Source: Microbacterium lushaniae (GTDB lineage: Bacteria > Actinomycetota > Actinomycetes > Actinomycetales > Microbacteriaceae). From it: a stretch of 64,000 nucleotides of DNA. The stretch spans positions 2,170,001-2,234,000 of the forward strand of contig NZ_CP044232.1 of assembly GCF_008727775.1 (NCBI RefSeq), given 5' to 3'. The position numbers were made by a program, and so were the translations under genes. The stretch's first letter is position 1, and every line of letters starts with the position of its first letter. This document shows, in pieces, positions 35,581 to 44,035 of this stretch. The notes under the pieces are model-generated. The model saw only the letters and a program-made list of their open reading frames with translations, was not told where the DNA came from and searched no databases.

Positions 35581-35862
35581 GTGATCCACTCTTTCGCGGA
35601 CGAGCCGACGCGCAAAGTCTGGGCGCGCGAGCATGTCCGGCAATTCGGGCAGGAACTGCAACGTGCTGCACAGAAGAAGCTTCGCCTGCTCAACGCAGCC
35701 GAGACGATCAACGACCTGCGCATCCCGCCGGGCAACCGGCTCGAGAAGCTGGCCGGCGACCGCGACGGACAGCACTCGATTCGTATCAACGACCAGTACC
35801 GCATCCGCGTCGTCTGGACATCCGGCGGCCCAACCGACGTCCAGATTGTCGACTACCACTGA
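35581..35862 (+). CDS. higB: HigB toxin (RelE/ParE superfamily)
   Basis: 93 residues from GTG 35581. The HigB killer pattern is clear: LLNAAETINDLRIPPGNRLE, LAGDRDGQHSIRINDQYRIR, ending VQIVDYH. These toxins cut mRNA on the ribosome. The antitoxin gene follows after 13 bases in the reverse order (toxin first) typical of higBA. An AT-richer promoter region (TTGTCAATACTATCGG) precedes it at about 35548. Confidence 0.93.
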   Translation: MIHSFADEPTRKVWAREHVRQFGQELQRAAQKKLRLLNAAETINDLRIPPGNRLEKLAGDRDGQHSIRINDQYRIRVVWTSGGPTDVQIVDYH

Positions 35863-35875
35863 GGAGTGACCACCG

Positions 35876-36172
35876 ATGACGAAGGCACACGACCCGATCA
35901 CCCCGGGTGAGATTCTCCAGACCGAGTTCCTCGAGCCACTAGGGATCACGGCCTACCGCCTTGCGCAGGCGACCGGCCTGCCGCAGACCAGACTCAGCGA
36001 GATCATCCGCGGCAAGCGGCGGATCACCACCGACACCGCACTACGGCTTTCCCGCGCGCTCGGCCTCTCGGAGCGCTACTGGCTCAACATCCAGAACGAC
36101 TACGACATCGAACTCGAGCACGACGAGCATGACGCCGACCTCGCACGCGTCGAGCGCCTGATCCCGGCCTGA
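35876..36172 (+). CDS. higA: HigA antitoxin (HTH, XRE type)
   Basis: 98 residues from ATG 35876 with ribosome site GAGGAGTGACC. DPITPGEILQTEFLEPLGIT and TGLPQTRLSEIIRGKRRITT are the classic HigA/VapI helix-turn-helix; LGLSERYWLNIQNDYDIELE follows. It binds HigB and represses the operon. Confidence 0.95.
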   Translation: MTKAHDPITPGEILQTEFLEPLGITAYRLAQATGLPQTRLSEIIRGKRRITTDTALRLSRALGLSERYWLNIQNDYDIELEHDEHDADLARVERLIPA

Positions 36173-36248
36173 CTCTCCGATTCACGCGGGCCTGCGCCCA
36201 CACTAGGACCGGCAAATGAACCTTGGCCGCCCCGATCGATTGACGGAT

Positions 36249-36266
36249 GGTGCCAAAAGTGGCACC
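36249..36266. promoter_or_regulatory. Palindrome GGTGCCA-N4-TGGCACC upstream of hicAB
   Basis: Exact seven-base arms (36249-36255 and 36260-36266), eight bases before the GTG start of the hicA frame. Probably the site where HicB represses the pair. Confidence 0.6.
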
Positions 36267-36274
36267 ATCGTCTC

Positions 36275-36533
36275 GTGACCGGCGTCCGGCAGATAGAGCA
36301 ACACGCGAGAGATTCGCCGACCGGAGTGAGCTTCAGTGACGCCATGAAGCTCGCGATCGCACTACCTCGGCGAACCGCGCAGAGGAAGCGGAAGCCATGT
36401 GGCGATCTTCAAGATGCCGTGGGCGGGTGACCCGCGCATCAACCTGCAGAAGGGTGAGGGCGGGAAGGCCAAGCCCTACCAAGTGAAACAACTGATATCT
36501 GCGATCGAGAAGAAGAAGGAGATGGACGAATGA
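36275..36533 (+). pseudogene. hicA: HicA toxin, frameshifted by one inserted base
   Basis: The N-terminal part reads from GTG 36275 (TGVSFSDAMKLAIA). An extra C at 36362 breaks the frame. Removing it gives YLGEPRRGSGSHVAIFKMPW and GDPRINLQKGEGGKAKPYQV, matching the HicA mRNA-interferase fold including the GSH catalytic His. The repaired protein would be 85 residues. Its stop (36531-36533) overlaps the hicB ATG, the normal hicAB arrangement. As it stands the toxin is not made in full. Confidence 0.8.
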
Positions 36534-36871
36534 CCACGATCGAAGCGTCCGTCACGCACTACCGCTACGCGGTGCAGTGGTCTGCCGAGGACGAAGAGTT
36601 CGTAGCCACCGTCGCAGAGTTCCCGTCCCTCTCATGGCTAGCCGATGATCAAATCAGCGCATTGACCGGACTGGAGGAACTGGTGCAATCGGTCATAAGC
36701 GATATGCGCGATTCAGGTGAAGAGGTCCCTGAGCCTCTGGCCACGCGCACGTTCAGCGGTCGGCTCAACCTTCGTGTGACTCCCGAGCTCCATCGAAGGA
36801 TTGCCTTGGAAGCACTCGAGCTAGGCAAGTCCATCAACAAGCACGCGTCCGATCGGCTCGCTGCCGGCTAA
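36530..36871 (+). CDS. hicB: HicB antitoxin
   Basis: 113 residues from ATG 36530. YRYAVQWSAEDEEFVATVAE and PSLSWLADDQISALTGLEEL form the partial RNase H-like HicB domain; the C-terminal GRLNLRVTPELHRRIALEAL with KSINKHASDRLA is the Arc-type DNA-binding part. Intact, although its toxin partner is broken. Confidence 0.93.
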   Translation: MTTIEASVTHYRYAVQWSAEDEEFVATVAEFPSLSWLADDQISALTGLEELVQSVISDMRDSGEEVPEPLATRTFSGRLNLRVTPELHRRIALEALELGKSINKHASDRLAAG

Positions 36872-36995
36872 CGAATCCAGCGATGGCCCTCACCCCGATC
36901 ATGTGGTCGTCCGCGAAGCAGGCGGTCGCGCGTAGACGGACCGGCTTGCGGTCTCATCCGCGGAGACGAGATGCGATGCCCACGTTGACTGCACC

Positions 36996-37313
36996 GTGTC
37001 CGACTGGTGGAATCTGCCTATGGAGATTGTCGGCTGGCTCAGCGTCCTCATCGGTGTCGTGCTGCTGACGTGGTCCTCCCGGATCGTGAACCTTGCGAAC
37101 GCTGGGCGTCAAGTGCCGTACTGGACCAAGCCTGACGAAACCCCTAAGCGTTCCATCTGGATGCGGGTACTGGGTGTGTTCTTCCTGTTGGTCGGTGTCT
37201 TCATGTTCACGGCGACGCTGGGCTACTGGTCCGTGGCGGTAGTTCTCGCGGGCTTCGCTCCGGGAACCGCGCTCATCGCCCTCCACAACAGACAACTCGC
37301 CACGCCCGCGTAA
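36996..37313 (+). CDS. Small membrane protein
   Basis: 105 residues from GTG 36996. Three hydrophobic segments (IVGWLSVLIGVVLLTW, VLGVFFLLVGVFMFTA and VAVVLAGFAPGTALIAL). No family recognised. Confidence 0.65.
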   Translation: MSDWWNLPMEIVGWLSVLIGVVLLTWSSRIVNLANAGRQVPYWTKPDETPKRSIWMRVLGVFFLLVGVFMFTATLGYWSVAVVLAGFAPGTALIALHNRQLATPA

Positions 37314-37470
37314 TCCTCTAACGCGCTGCCTCAACTCCGGCCCGGCTACATCAGCGGGATCGCGCATCGCCCGCGTAGAGCAACCAGCTCGCGCGGGTAT
37401 CGTGCAGTGCATAAAACAGACCCCGCCGCACCGCCGGGTTATGCGCCTGTGCCGGTTCGGTGAATGACCG

Positions 37471-37689
37471 TCATTCGGCCAGATAGCCGGTGGCCGGGTC
37501 GATCCCAGACAAGAACGCGCGGATCTCGGAGCGAACCTCATCGTCCGTGCGCGCTGCCGCGCCCGATCCTCCTACCGAGAACCCGTAGCTCGCGTTCGGG
37601 CCGCTCACCCAGGTGTGGTGAATCGAGCTCCCGTCTCTCACAACGTCGAACTCTTCACCATCGACGACGAATCGCACGGGTTCGGTCAC
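37471..37689 (-). CDS. Hypothetical protein, 72 residues
   Basis: GTG start, TEPVRFVVDGEEFDVVRDG, then HHTWVSGPNASYGFSVGGSG. It looks like a small beta-rich cytoplasmic protein; the repeated Val/Asp-Gly pattern is coding-like. No family recognised. Confidence 0.6.
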   Translation of the reverse strand: MTEPVRFVVDGEEFDVVRDGSSIHHTWVSGPNASYGFSVGGSGAAARTDDEVRSEIRAFLSGIDPATGYLAE

Positions 37690-37799
37690 GGCGCCATAGT
37701 CTCACGACGGGAGATTTCTGGCACGGTGGCAGACCCCTCGTGGGCTCGAGATGGGCCGTCCCTGCGCCGGTCTTCCAGCGGGCGTGGCACGCTGGAGCC

Positions 37800-38708
37800 A
37801 TGAAGGGTCCCTCTCTCCGCGCGCGGCTGCTCACGGCGCTTTCGGGCGATCCGGACGGCACGCCCCGGTGGGTGCGTGAGCTCGCCGAGGGCGACGACGA
37901 CGGGTACTTTCCCGACGGGGGCGCGGTCTGGACGGTCCACGCCGGCACCGCGACCTTCGTCGCCGGCATCCGGGCGCTGCTCATCCAAGCCCTCCACCCC
38001 GGCGCGATGGCCGGCGTTCACGACTTCTCGCGCTACCGAGAGGATCCACTAGGCCGACTGACGGGCACCGTGCGGTGGATCATCTGCGTCACGTACGGCT
38101 CGACGACGCAGGCGAAGCAGGAGACGGCGCGCGTCGGCCGGCTGCACGAGCGCGTAGCGGGAACCTACACGACGGATGCCGGGGCTCACGCCTACTCGGC
38201 GTCGGACGCCCGTCTCGTGGAATGGGTGCACCTCGCCTTCGCAGACGCGTTTCTGGGCGCGCACGAGCGGTGGGGCGGTCCGATCCCTGGAGGAGCCGAC
38301 GGATACGTGCGCGAGTGGGCGACCGCTGGGCGCCTCATGCATGTGGAGAATCCGCCCGAGACCGAGGCCGACCTGAGGGAGAGGCTGCGGGGGTTCCTCG
38401 ACCGTGGAGAGCTCCGCCGCGACGAGCGCGTGGACGAGGTCGTGCGGTTCTTGCGTGACGTGCCCTTCACCGGCTCGATGCGACTCGCCTATCGCGTGCT
38501 GTTCGCCGCCGCTGTCGCGAGCCTGCCGCGGCCGTACCGACAATTGCTCGGGGTGCGTCGCACTGTCCTGCCCGTCGTGACGGCCACTCGCATCGTGCTC
38601 GCGGTATCGCAGCGCGCGCTCGGCGCGGGCCCTCGCGCACAGGATTTCGCTCGAGAGCGGCATCGCCGCCTCGCGCACGAACAAGCCGGGGCCCATCCCT
38701 CAGAGTGA
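37800..38708 (+). CDS. Oxygenase MpaB-like protein (DUF2236)
   Basis: 302 residues from ATG 37800. The DUF2236/MpaB pattern is present: ALLIQALHPGAMAGVHDFSRY (His in the haem/metal site), VRWIICVTYGSTTQAKQETARV, and LVEWVHLAFADAFLGAHERW. The family includes latex-clearing and mycophenolic-acid oxygenases; most actinobacterial members are of unknown substrate. Cytoplasmic. Confidence 0.9.
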   Translation: MKGPSLRARLLTALSGDPDGTPRWVRELAEGDDDGYFPDGGAVWTVHAGTATFVAGIRALLIQALHPGAMAGVHDFSRYREDPLGRLTGTVRWIICVTYGSTTQAKQETARVGRLHERVAGTYTTDAGAHAYSASDARLVEWVHLAFADAFLGAHERWGGPIPGGADGYVREWATAGRLMHVENPPETEADLRERLRGFLDRGELRRDERVDEVVRFLRDVPFTGSMRLAYRVLFAAAVASLPRPYRQLLGVRRTVLPVVTATRIVLAVSQRALGAGPRAQDFARERHRRLAHEQAGAHPSE

Positions 38709-38840
38709 GGCTTCGCCTCCCCGGGCGTTGAATCGCCCCGGCTCCCCATCGAGGAACCACGCCACGCGGCTTCACAGCGTGCAGGGAGCGTCCGTTTGAC
38801 GACCGGCTCGCGGGCAGCAACCAGCGCCCCTGATCGATCC

Positions 38841-39014
38841 CTACTTCGGTTGGCCGACCAGCCGAAGACCCACCAGCACGAGTCCGGCAGCAAAGGCCGC
38901 GGCTCCCAGAGTGAGGATCGCGACGCCGCCAATCGACGACAGTACCGCGCTGCCCCAGGCGACCAACGCGAGGCCGACAAGCAATAGCGACCAAACGTAC
39001 ACTTTCGCGCGCAC
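38841..39014 (-). CDS. Small two-helix membrane protein
   Basis: 57 residues from GTG 39014, VRAKVYVWSLLLVGLALVAW. A second helix, GGVAILTLGAAAFAAGLVLV, follows, then RLVGQPK. Below the usual length cut-off. Supported by two clean membrane segments with a positive N-terminus. Confidence 0.5.
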   Translation of the reverse strand: MRAKVYVWSLLLVGLALVAWGSAVLSSIGGVAILTLGAAAFAAGLVLVGLRLVGQPK

Positions 39015-39138
39015 GCAAATTAGCGTACCCAGGTCGGAACGGCGTGACGATGCGACGGCACCGCCGTGCGCGCTGAGCGACCGGATGCGTGCAGGCCGGA
39101 GGTGTGGGCATGATTGCGGTGACTGGACAGGAGCGTTG

Positions 39139-39783
39139 ATGCGATCGAGCAGACCGATCCCCGGTAGCCCGTGGCCACGCGACATGGGGATCACCGTGGA
39201 CGACCGACCCACCGCGCTGCTGGAGCTGCTGTGGATCCGCGAGGCCCACGACCTGCACCTGCACGGCACGGACCTGCCGCCTCTGCTCGTCGATACCCCC
39301 GCGGGCGCGAGTGGAGGGGGTGCGTCCGCAGCGGAACGGGTGTGGTGGGAGCGCGCGTGGCCACGCATGTGGCACGCTGCCGCGGAGCACGCCGGCCGTG
39401 GCCAAAATCCCCGACAGTTTGAACGGCTACAGCAGACCGCGGACGCATCGACCGAGCGCAAGCAGATCCTTCACGAGATGGTCGGCCCATCGTGGCGGGA
39501 CGAGTTCGGCGACGCCTTATTCGACGACAACTCCTACCAGGACTGGTCTCGCCGCGGCATGGATGCTCACCTCTCGTCGATGCGGCAGAGGATGTCCCAC
39601 TCGCCGGAACACAGGGACCTCGATGCACTCATCCGGGCATGGCATGCCGGGCTGACCAAGATCGTGCCCATCCCCTGCGAAGGCGAGTACTCACACAAGA
39701 TCACCCCCAACGCGCTGCTGATAACTGACGCCACTCGCAACGACAGCGACGGCTACCAGCGCGCCCTCGACTCGTTCCGCTGA
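39139..39783 (+). CDS. Hypothetical actinobacterial protein
   Basis: 214 residues from ATG 39139 (ribosome site GGACAGGAG). Acidic and Trp-rich (ALLELLWIREAHDLHLHG, WWERAWPRMWHAAAEH). The second half has SYQDWSRRGMDAHLSSMRQR and ends ITPNALLITDATRND. No family recognised; soluble. Confidence 0.75.
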   Translation: MRSSRPIPGSPWPRDMGITVDDRPTALLELLWIREAHDLHLHGTDLPPLLVDTPAGASGGGASAAERVWWERAWPRMWHAAAEHAGRGQNPRQFERLQQTADASTERKQILHEMVGPSWRDEFGDALFDDNSYQDWSRRGMDAHLSSMRQRMSHSPEHRDLDALIRAWHAGLTKIVPIPCEGEYSHKITPNALLITDATRNDSDGYQRALDSFR

Positions 39784-39924
39784 CGTCTCGGGGAGCCCCT
39801 CCGCGCGCTCGGAGGTGAGCGCCAGCTACGACTCTCGTGCGACGCCCGGAGACCGACCGACTACGGGCGTGCCTGGAGTTGAGTTAGTGCGCCGGACGCT
39901 GCGGCTACTGGATACGGTTGGCGA

Positions 39925-41187
39925 GTGGATCGACATCTTCGTCACCCCAGCCGACCGGCGCGCTGGGGTGGCGCCGGGTTGGTGCCTGTCCAGTCGTCGA
40001 GCGCGGCCGAAGTCGAAGTATGGACGGGGTGGATTGAGGACGAGGCCGAGATCTGGGAAGCGCTCATCGCAATCCCAATCGAACGTGGGGATGCGGTCCA
40101 GCTCCGTTCAGTCCCGGTATACGCGTACGGTCTGAATTACGGCGACGCCGTCGAGTGCGTGGCGTCGGCCGAGGGGCCGCTCGTTATCAGCCACGTGACA
40201 AGCGTCGGCGGGCAGGCCACGTTCCGAATCTGGTTGGGCAGCGACGCTGATCCGTCCGCCTGGCGCCGGATCGCGGAGGCCTACGCGAAACGAGGATGCA
40301 TCATCGATATGTCGACGATGAGCCTCATTGCCTTGTCATGCGCCGCCGAGGATGCGGAGCCCATTCGACACCTGCTCAACGAGGACGCCACCAGAACGGC
40401 CTCGCCTGGGAGCCGGCACACCGACGGCCTGACCTCCCAACGACACGACAGTCCGCTCCAGGGGCGGCACGTTCAACCACCATCGGGAGCTACGCGACAC
40501 AGAGCCCGGGCGGGCGATAACGTCGGGAAGGTGAGGGCCAATTCCATGGATGACGCACGCCCGAACGCGGCTGAGGTCCGGAGCAAGCGCGGCCCGGAAG
40601 CGGCGCTCGCCATCGTGATTGGCGGAGTCCTAGCACTAGCTTTCGGATGGTCGGCGCTCGGCCTCGTGCGCGACACGCTCCACTTCAACTGTTCGTGGGG
40701 CATCGGTGGTGAATGGGGCCCGGACGGCACATGGGTGTGCGCCGACGGTATCGGCTACCTCGGTGTGGCAGTCGTGCTCGGCGGGATGTCGGCTCTGATC
40801 ATCGTTGCCGGGCTCCTCGTTGCGACTGCGGCGCCGTCGCGCGGTCGCTCCGTCGTGTTCCTGGTTCTGGCTGCGATTCCGATCGGGTGGATCGGCTGGT
40901 GGACCTACTACGCCGCAACCCTCTACTCCGGCCCCCGACCCGCTGGCGAGACAGGATTGGGCCTCTGGGCCTCGACGGTGCTGCCCAGCATCATCCTGTG
41001 CACCGTGAGCCTGATAGTCGGAGCGGCCCGTCCCCTGATGATGCGCCGGTGGTCATTCGTCGCATTGTGGTGCGGTGTCGGCTTGCTGCTCATCGCGACG
41101 GTGCTGCAGCTCGGCATCGGCATCGCGACCTTCGTATCGGCCGGGATGCTGGCAGCCGCCGGAGTCGGGCGTGCTCCAGCACGGTGA
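39925..41187 (+). CDS. DUF4265 domain joined to a four-helix membrane domain
   Basis: GTG 39925 (GTG 39982 is an alternative). Residues 35-150 are DUF4265 (VPVYAYGLNYGDAVECVASA and GGQATFRIWLG). A 65-residue low-complexity, charged linker follows. From ATG 40548 (MDDARPNAAEVRSKRG) a membrane protein with four to five helices runs to the end. No stop separates them. This could be a true fusion or two genes whose intergenic DNA lost its stop; the ATG at 40548 would suit an independent membrane gene. Confidence 0.65.
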   Translation: MDRHLRHPSRPARWGGAGLVPVQSSSAAEVEVWTGWIEDEAEIWEALIAIPIERGDAVQLRSVPVYAYGLNYGDAVECVASAEGPLVISHVTSVGGQATFRIWLGSDADPSAWRRIAEAYAKRGCIIDMSTMSLIALSCAAEDAEPIRHLLNEDATRTASPGSRHTDGLTSQRHDSPLQGRHVQPPSGATRHRARAGDNVGKVRANSMDDARPNAAEVRSKRGPEAALAIVIGGVLALAFGWSALGLVRDTLHFNCSWGIGGEWGPDGTWVCADGIGYLGVAVVLGGMSALIIVAGLLVATAAPSRGRSVVFLVLAAIPIGWIGWWTYYAATLYSGPRPAGETGLGLWASTVLPSIILCTVSLIVGAARPLMMRRWSFVALWCGVGLLLIATVLQLGIGIATFVSAGMLAAAGVGRAPAR

Positions 41188-41342
41188 GCCACCCGTCAGC
41201 GTGCCGGACGCGAGTCTCTGTGCAATTTCGCTGGATTCGCTCGGCTCGAGGAAAGCGGCGGCCCACGATCCGCACGCTGGCTGACCGACCAGCAAGCGGA
41301 GCGCTCGGAGTGTCGTCCGCGGGCTCAGCGCCCGGAAAGAGC

Positions 41343-42077
41343 CTAGATCGGAGCACTGCGCGCAGGGTCCCAAAGCGCCCAACCGACATTGCGGCCCAGT
41401 TCCCCAAAACAGCCCTGCACGCCAAGCCGGTGCACCGCGAACCACCAGACCTCCAACTCCACTGCGATGGTGTCATTCAACCTCGCCAACAGAGCCTCTA
41501 GTTCATCTTCATCTCCGGGAATCGGCCCTCGCAGGCTCGCCTCGGTCTGCCCGATGTGGGTCTCGAGCCGCCTCCAGTGATCGAGTGGCGAGTCGAACGC
41601 GCCCGGGCGATCTGTCGCCAATATGTCGAGGTAGTGGAAGCGGCCCGATCTGCCGTACCGCGACAGCGTAGCGAAGAGCAGAGGTAGGGTTGCGCTCGAC
41701 TCGATGCGCGAGAGAAGAGTTCTCGCGTAGCCTGCCGCGGTCGCGCCCGAAGCTCCGTCGTGTGCTGTCCCGACTAATCGATCGGCGAGTCCGTCGATGT
41801 CGTGTCCCCAAGCCACGAGCGTGCTCTTGCTGGGCCACTGACCCGTCCGCTCCACTTCGGCGCACCCCAGTAGAAGCTTCATTGTTTTTTCGACGCCGAT
41901 GCTTCCAAGCGTGAATACGGCGTCCGTGTGCAGGATCGGGAATCGGATTGTGCGAATCGCCTCGAGCGCGTCGCGTAGGAGATTCTGTGCTGACTGCGCC
42001 TCCTGGATGAGAGCGAGTGCCTGCTGATTCGACAACGCGGGGTGCATCCGGCTCGTGGCGTTGGCCCATGCGCTCAC
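41343..42077 (-). CDS. Hypothetical protein
   Basis: 244 residues. Mostly alpha-helical (NQQALALIQEAQSAQNLLRD, IRFPILHTDAVFTLGSIGVE), ending VEVWWFAVHRLGVQ-like with two more helices. It resembles HEPN-like helical bundles in feel, but the RxxxxH motif is not evident. Unknown function. Confidence 0.7.
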   Translation of the reverse strand: MSAWANATSRMHPALSNQQALALIQEAQSAQNLLRDALEAIRTIRFPILHTDAVFTLGSIGVEKTMKLLLGCAEVERTGQWPSKSTLVAWGHDIDGLADRLVGTAHDGASGATAAGYARTLLSRIESSATLPLLFATLSRYGRSGRFHYLDILATDRPGAFDSPLDHWRRLETHIGQTEASLRGPIPGDEDELEALLARLNDTIAVELEVWWFAVHRLGVQGCFGELGRNVGWALWDPARSAPI

Positions 42078-42440
42078 GACATATCACCGCCGTATCTCGT
42101 CAACATGGATGTGGGGCGGACATGACTACGGCCGGCGGCGGACTGCACGTTCGCGACTCTAGCCGCGACTCGGACGTCGAACAGGGTCAGGACGACGCGT
42201 GCGCACAGTCAGTGGAGCTCGCAGCGGAGACTTACCAGCCATATCTGACTGGAGCCGTTTCGGTACAGGCGGGTGGACAGTCTGCGACGCTAAACCACCC
42301 GCGATCGTGCCGCCGTCTCCGCGGATCTGTCTTCCATGTAGGGCGCTCAACCGGTGGCTTGATCGTTGGAGTCGGAGCCTCACCCGCTTTTCCGGACACC
42401 TGAGTTGAGGCGATGATCGTCTCAGAGAGGAGTCCGTGAG
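42078..42440. other. Gene-free stretch before the IS fragment
   Basis: No supportable gene. It ends with TTTTCCGGACACCTGAGTT (about 42388-42406), which looks like the inner end region of an IS3-family element. The rest shows no clear structure. Confidence 0.4.
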
Positions 42441-42605
42441 ATGCCTGCTGCCCACCCGCCGGAGTTCCGGCGTCGAGCCCTGGATCTGGTCGCCCAGGGA
42501 AACCCCGTCGGCCAGACCGCCCGTAATCTCGGGATCAGCGAGTCCTGTCTTCGGAACTGGATGACACGGCCGCGAGCCTCGCGATCTCGTCGGGCGCGAA
42601 CGTGA
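42441..42605 (+). mobile_element. IS3-family transposase orfA, truncated
   Basis: ATG 42441 with AGGAGTCC upstream. MPAAHPPEFRRRALDLVAQG and TARNLGISESCLRNWM are the N-terminal helix-turn-helix of IS3-type orfA. After NWM (42561) the sequence turns into integrase coding sequence in other frames, so the rest of the element is gone. The reading frame itself ends at 42605. Confidence 0.85.
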
Positions 42606-42753
42606 GGCGGTGCAGCGGATGCCCGGACACAAGTCCGCGGCGATGACGCTCGACACGTACGCCGACCTCTTCGAGGACGACCTGGCCGACGTCGCCGCGC
42701 GTCTCAATCAGGGCGCTCTCGCCGCCGACGTCATCCGGATCGTTCAGGTATGA
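42563..42753 (+). pseudogene. Tyrosine integrase C-terminal fragment, frameshifted
   Basis: DTAASLAISSGANV (42563-42604) then, after a one-base loss (AAG read as AG at 42605), AVQRMPGHKSAAMTLDTYAD and LFEDDLADVAARLNQ to a stop at 42753. This is the end of a phage-type integrase: HTAAS-like box, GH box and the Tyr nucleophile in TLDTY. The N-terminal three quarters are missing, replaced by the IS fragment. It points toward the 3' end of ssrA 130 bases on. Confidence 0.88.
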
Positions 42754-42755
42754 GC

Positions 42756-42794
42756 TGTGGGCAAGCCCCGATTCTGTGGGCAAATTGTGGGCAA
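42756..42794. repeat. Three direct copies of TGTGGGCAA
   Basis: Copies at 42756-42764, 42775-42783 and 42786-42794, between the integrase stop and the ssrA end. Short direct repeats in this place resemble integrase arm-type sites. Confidence 0.6.
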
Positions 42795-42823
42795 ACGGCG
42801 AATCTGGCGTCGCCGGAGCGCAC

Positions 42824-42868
42824 GAAAAGGGCCAGAAATCCGCGTAATTCCGCGGGTTTCTGGCCCTT
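42824..42868 (-). terminator. Terminator of ssrA
   Basis: An 18-bp stem (42827-42844 with 42851-42868, one weak pair) around TAATTC. On the minus strand it ends GGCCCTTTTC. It lies 16 bases past the tmRNA 3' end. Confidence 0.88.
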
Positions 42869-42883
42869 CTCTGTGACAGCGGC

Positions 42884-43252
42884 TGGTGGAGATGGGGGGA
42901 ATCGAACCCCCGTCCATCGCTGAGATATCGCGTCTTCTCCGGGCGCAGTCTGTGCAGACGTTCTGCTCGGCTCCGACCTTTGTCACAGACACCTAAGTCG
43001 ACGAGCCCAGCCTGGGAAGAGTCCCGAGCGGCGTCCAGACGCCACCGCTCAGCAAGTCCCCTAGATGACGCCAGAATCCGTAGCGGGAACACCTACGGTC
43101 TGACGGAGTTCAGGCTCGCTTAGGCAGCGAGGGCGAACTCAGTGCGCTTGGTTTCGGCACTTATTGGTTTACAGGGAGCGTTTACGAGATAACCCTGTAT
43201 CCTCGGCCCGCTTCTCGCGAATTCACAGGCGATGTCGAAACCGATCATCCCC
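42884..43252 (-). ncRNA. ssrA: Transfer-messenger RNA (tmRNA)
   Basis: 369 nt on the minus strand. The 5' end GGGGATGATCGGTTTCGAC pairs with CATCTCC before ACCA at the 3' end; the T-arm is GGGGG-TTCGATT-CCCCC. The CCA is encoded. The tag reading frame ends at 43120 and would add AETKRTEFALAA to stalled proteins, ending in the ALAA signal for ClpXP. It works with SmpB, whose gene is 780 bases away. Confidence 0.97.
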
Positions 43253-43382
43253 GTGATCCTCCGTGTGGAGGGGCCACTGTCACGCTGTGGAGTTGTGTGT
43301 CCGGAAGCCGAAGCATCCGGCCTCACAGACTACAACGGATGCGCGGGCCTCGCCATTCCCGGGTTGGCCGTATGCTCGCGGC

Positions 43383-44033
43383 ATGAGCGAGGTCATCGTC
43401 ACCGTCCGGGGTGAGCAGGAGCGACGCGTCACACCCGAGCATGCGGTCATCCAGCTGTCGGTACGGGCAGACGGACCCGAGCGGGGGCCGGTGATCGAGC
43501 GGGTCACGGCCTTGGCCGAGCCGCTGCGCGACGACCTGGTCGCCCACCAGCGCTCCGGCGAGGTCGTGGAGTGGTCGAGCGGCCGCGTGTCGGTGTGGTC
43601 CGAACGCCCGTGGAACGCCGATGGCCGACAGCTGCCGCCCGTGCACCACGCCTCGATCGAGGTCACCGCGACGTTCCGCGACTTCGTCGCCCTGTCGTGG
43701 TGGATCGGCGAAGTGGCCGAGACGGATGCGGTCCAGGTGACCGACGTCCACTGGGAGCTCTCCCCCGCCACGCGCGCCGAGGTCGAGCGCGAGGTCGCCG
43801 CCGAGGCCGTGCAGGTCGCGGTCGAGCGTGCCCGCGCCTACGCCGGCGCCCTGGGTCTGGAGTCGGTGTCGCCGCTGGAGATGGCCGACGCGGGGCTGTT
43901 GCTGCCGCACCCCGACCGCGGTCCGCAGATGATGCGCGCGATGGCGGCGGAGTCCTCCGGTCCCGGGGTCGCACTCCAGCCGGCCGACATCGTGGTCAGC
44001 GCGGCCGTCGAGGCGCGCTTCCTCGCCCGCTGA
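43383..44033 (+). CDS. SIMPL (DUF541) domain protein
   Basis: 216 residues from ATG 43383. VIVTVRGEQERRVTPEHAVI at the N-terminus and the late ALQPADIVVSAAVEARFLAR match the SIMPL domain. Unlike many members it has no signal peptide, so it would be cytoplasmic. Convergent with smpB, two bases apart. Function unknown. Confidence 0.88.
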   Translation: MSEVIVTVRGEQERRVTPEHAVIQLSVRADGPERGPVIERVTALAEPLRDDLVAHQRSGEVVEWSSGRVSVWSERPWNADGRQLPPVHHASIEVTATFRDFVALSWWIGEVAETDAVQVTDVHWELSPATRAEVEREVAAEAVQVAVERARAYAGALGLESVSPLEMADAGLLLPHPDRGPQMMRAMAAESSGPGVALQPADIVVSAAVEARFLAR

Positions 44034-44035
44034 GG

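Larger units (their letters stand above)
33787..42883. other. Probable eroded genomic island ending at ssrA
   Basis: Between conserved flanks (two-component system and tmRNA) this stretch carries short hypotheticals, two toxin-antitoxin modules, an IS3 fragment and an integrase fragment. Its coding is less uniform and less GC-biased than its neighbours. The integrase fragment abuts the 3' end of ssrA, a common integration site. The left end is not defined; a weak match to the ssrA end (TGGAGATGG) near 33805 is not convincing on its own. Confidence 0.45.
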
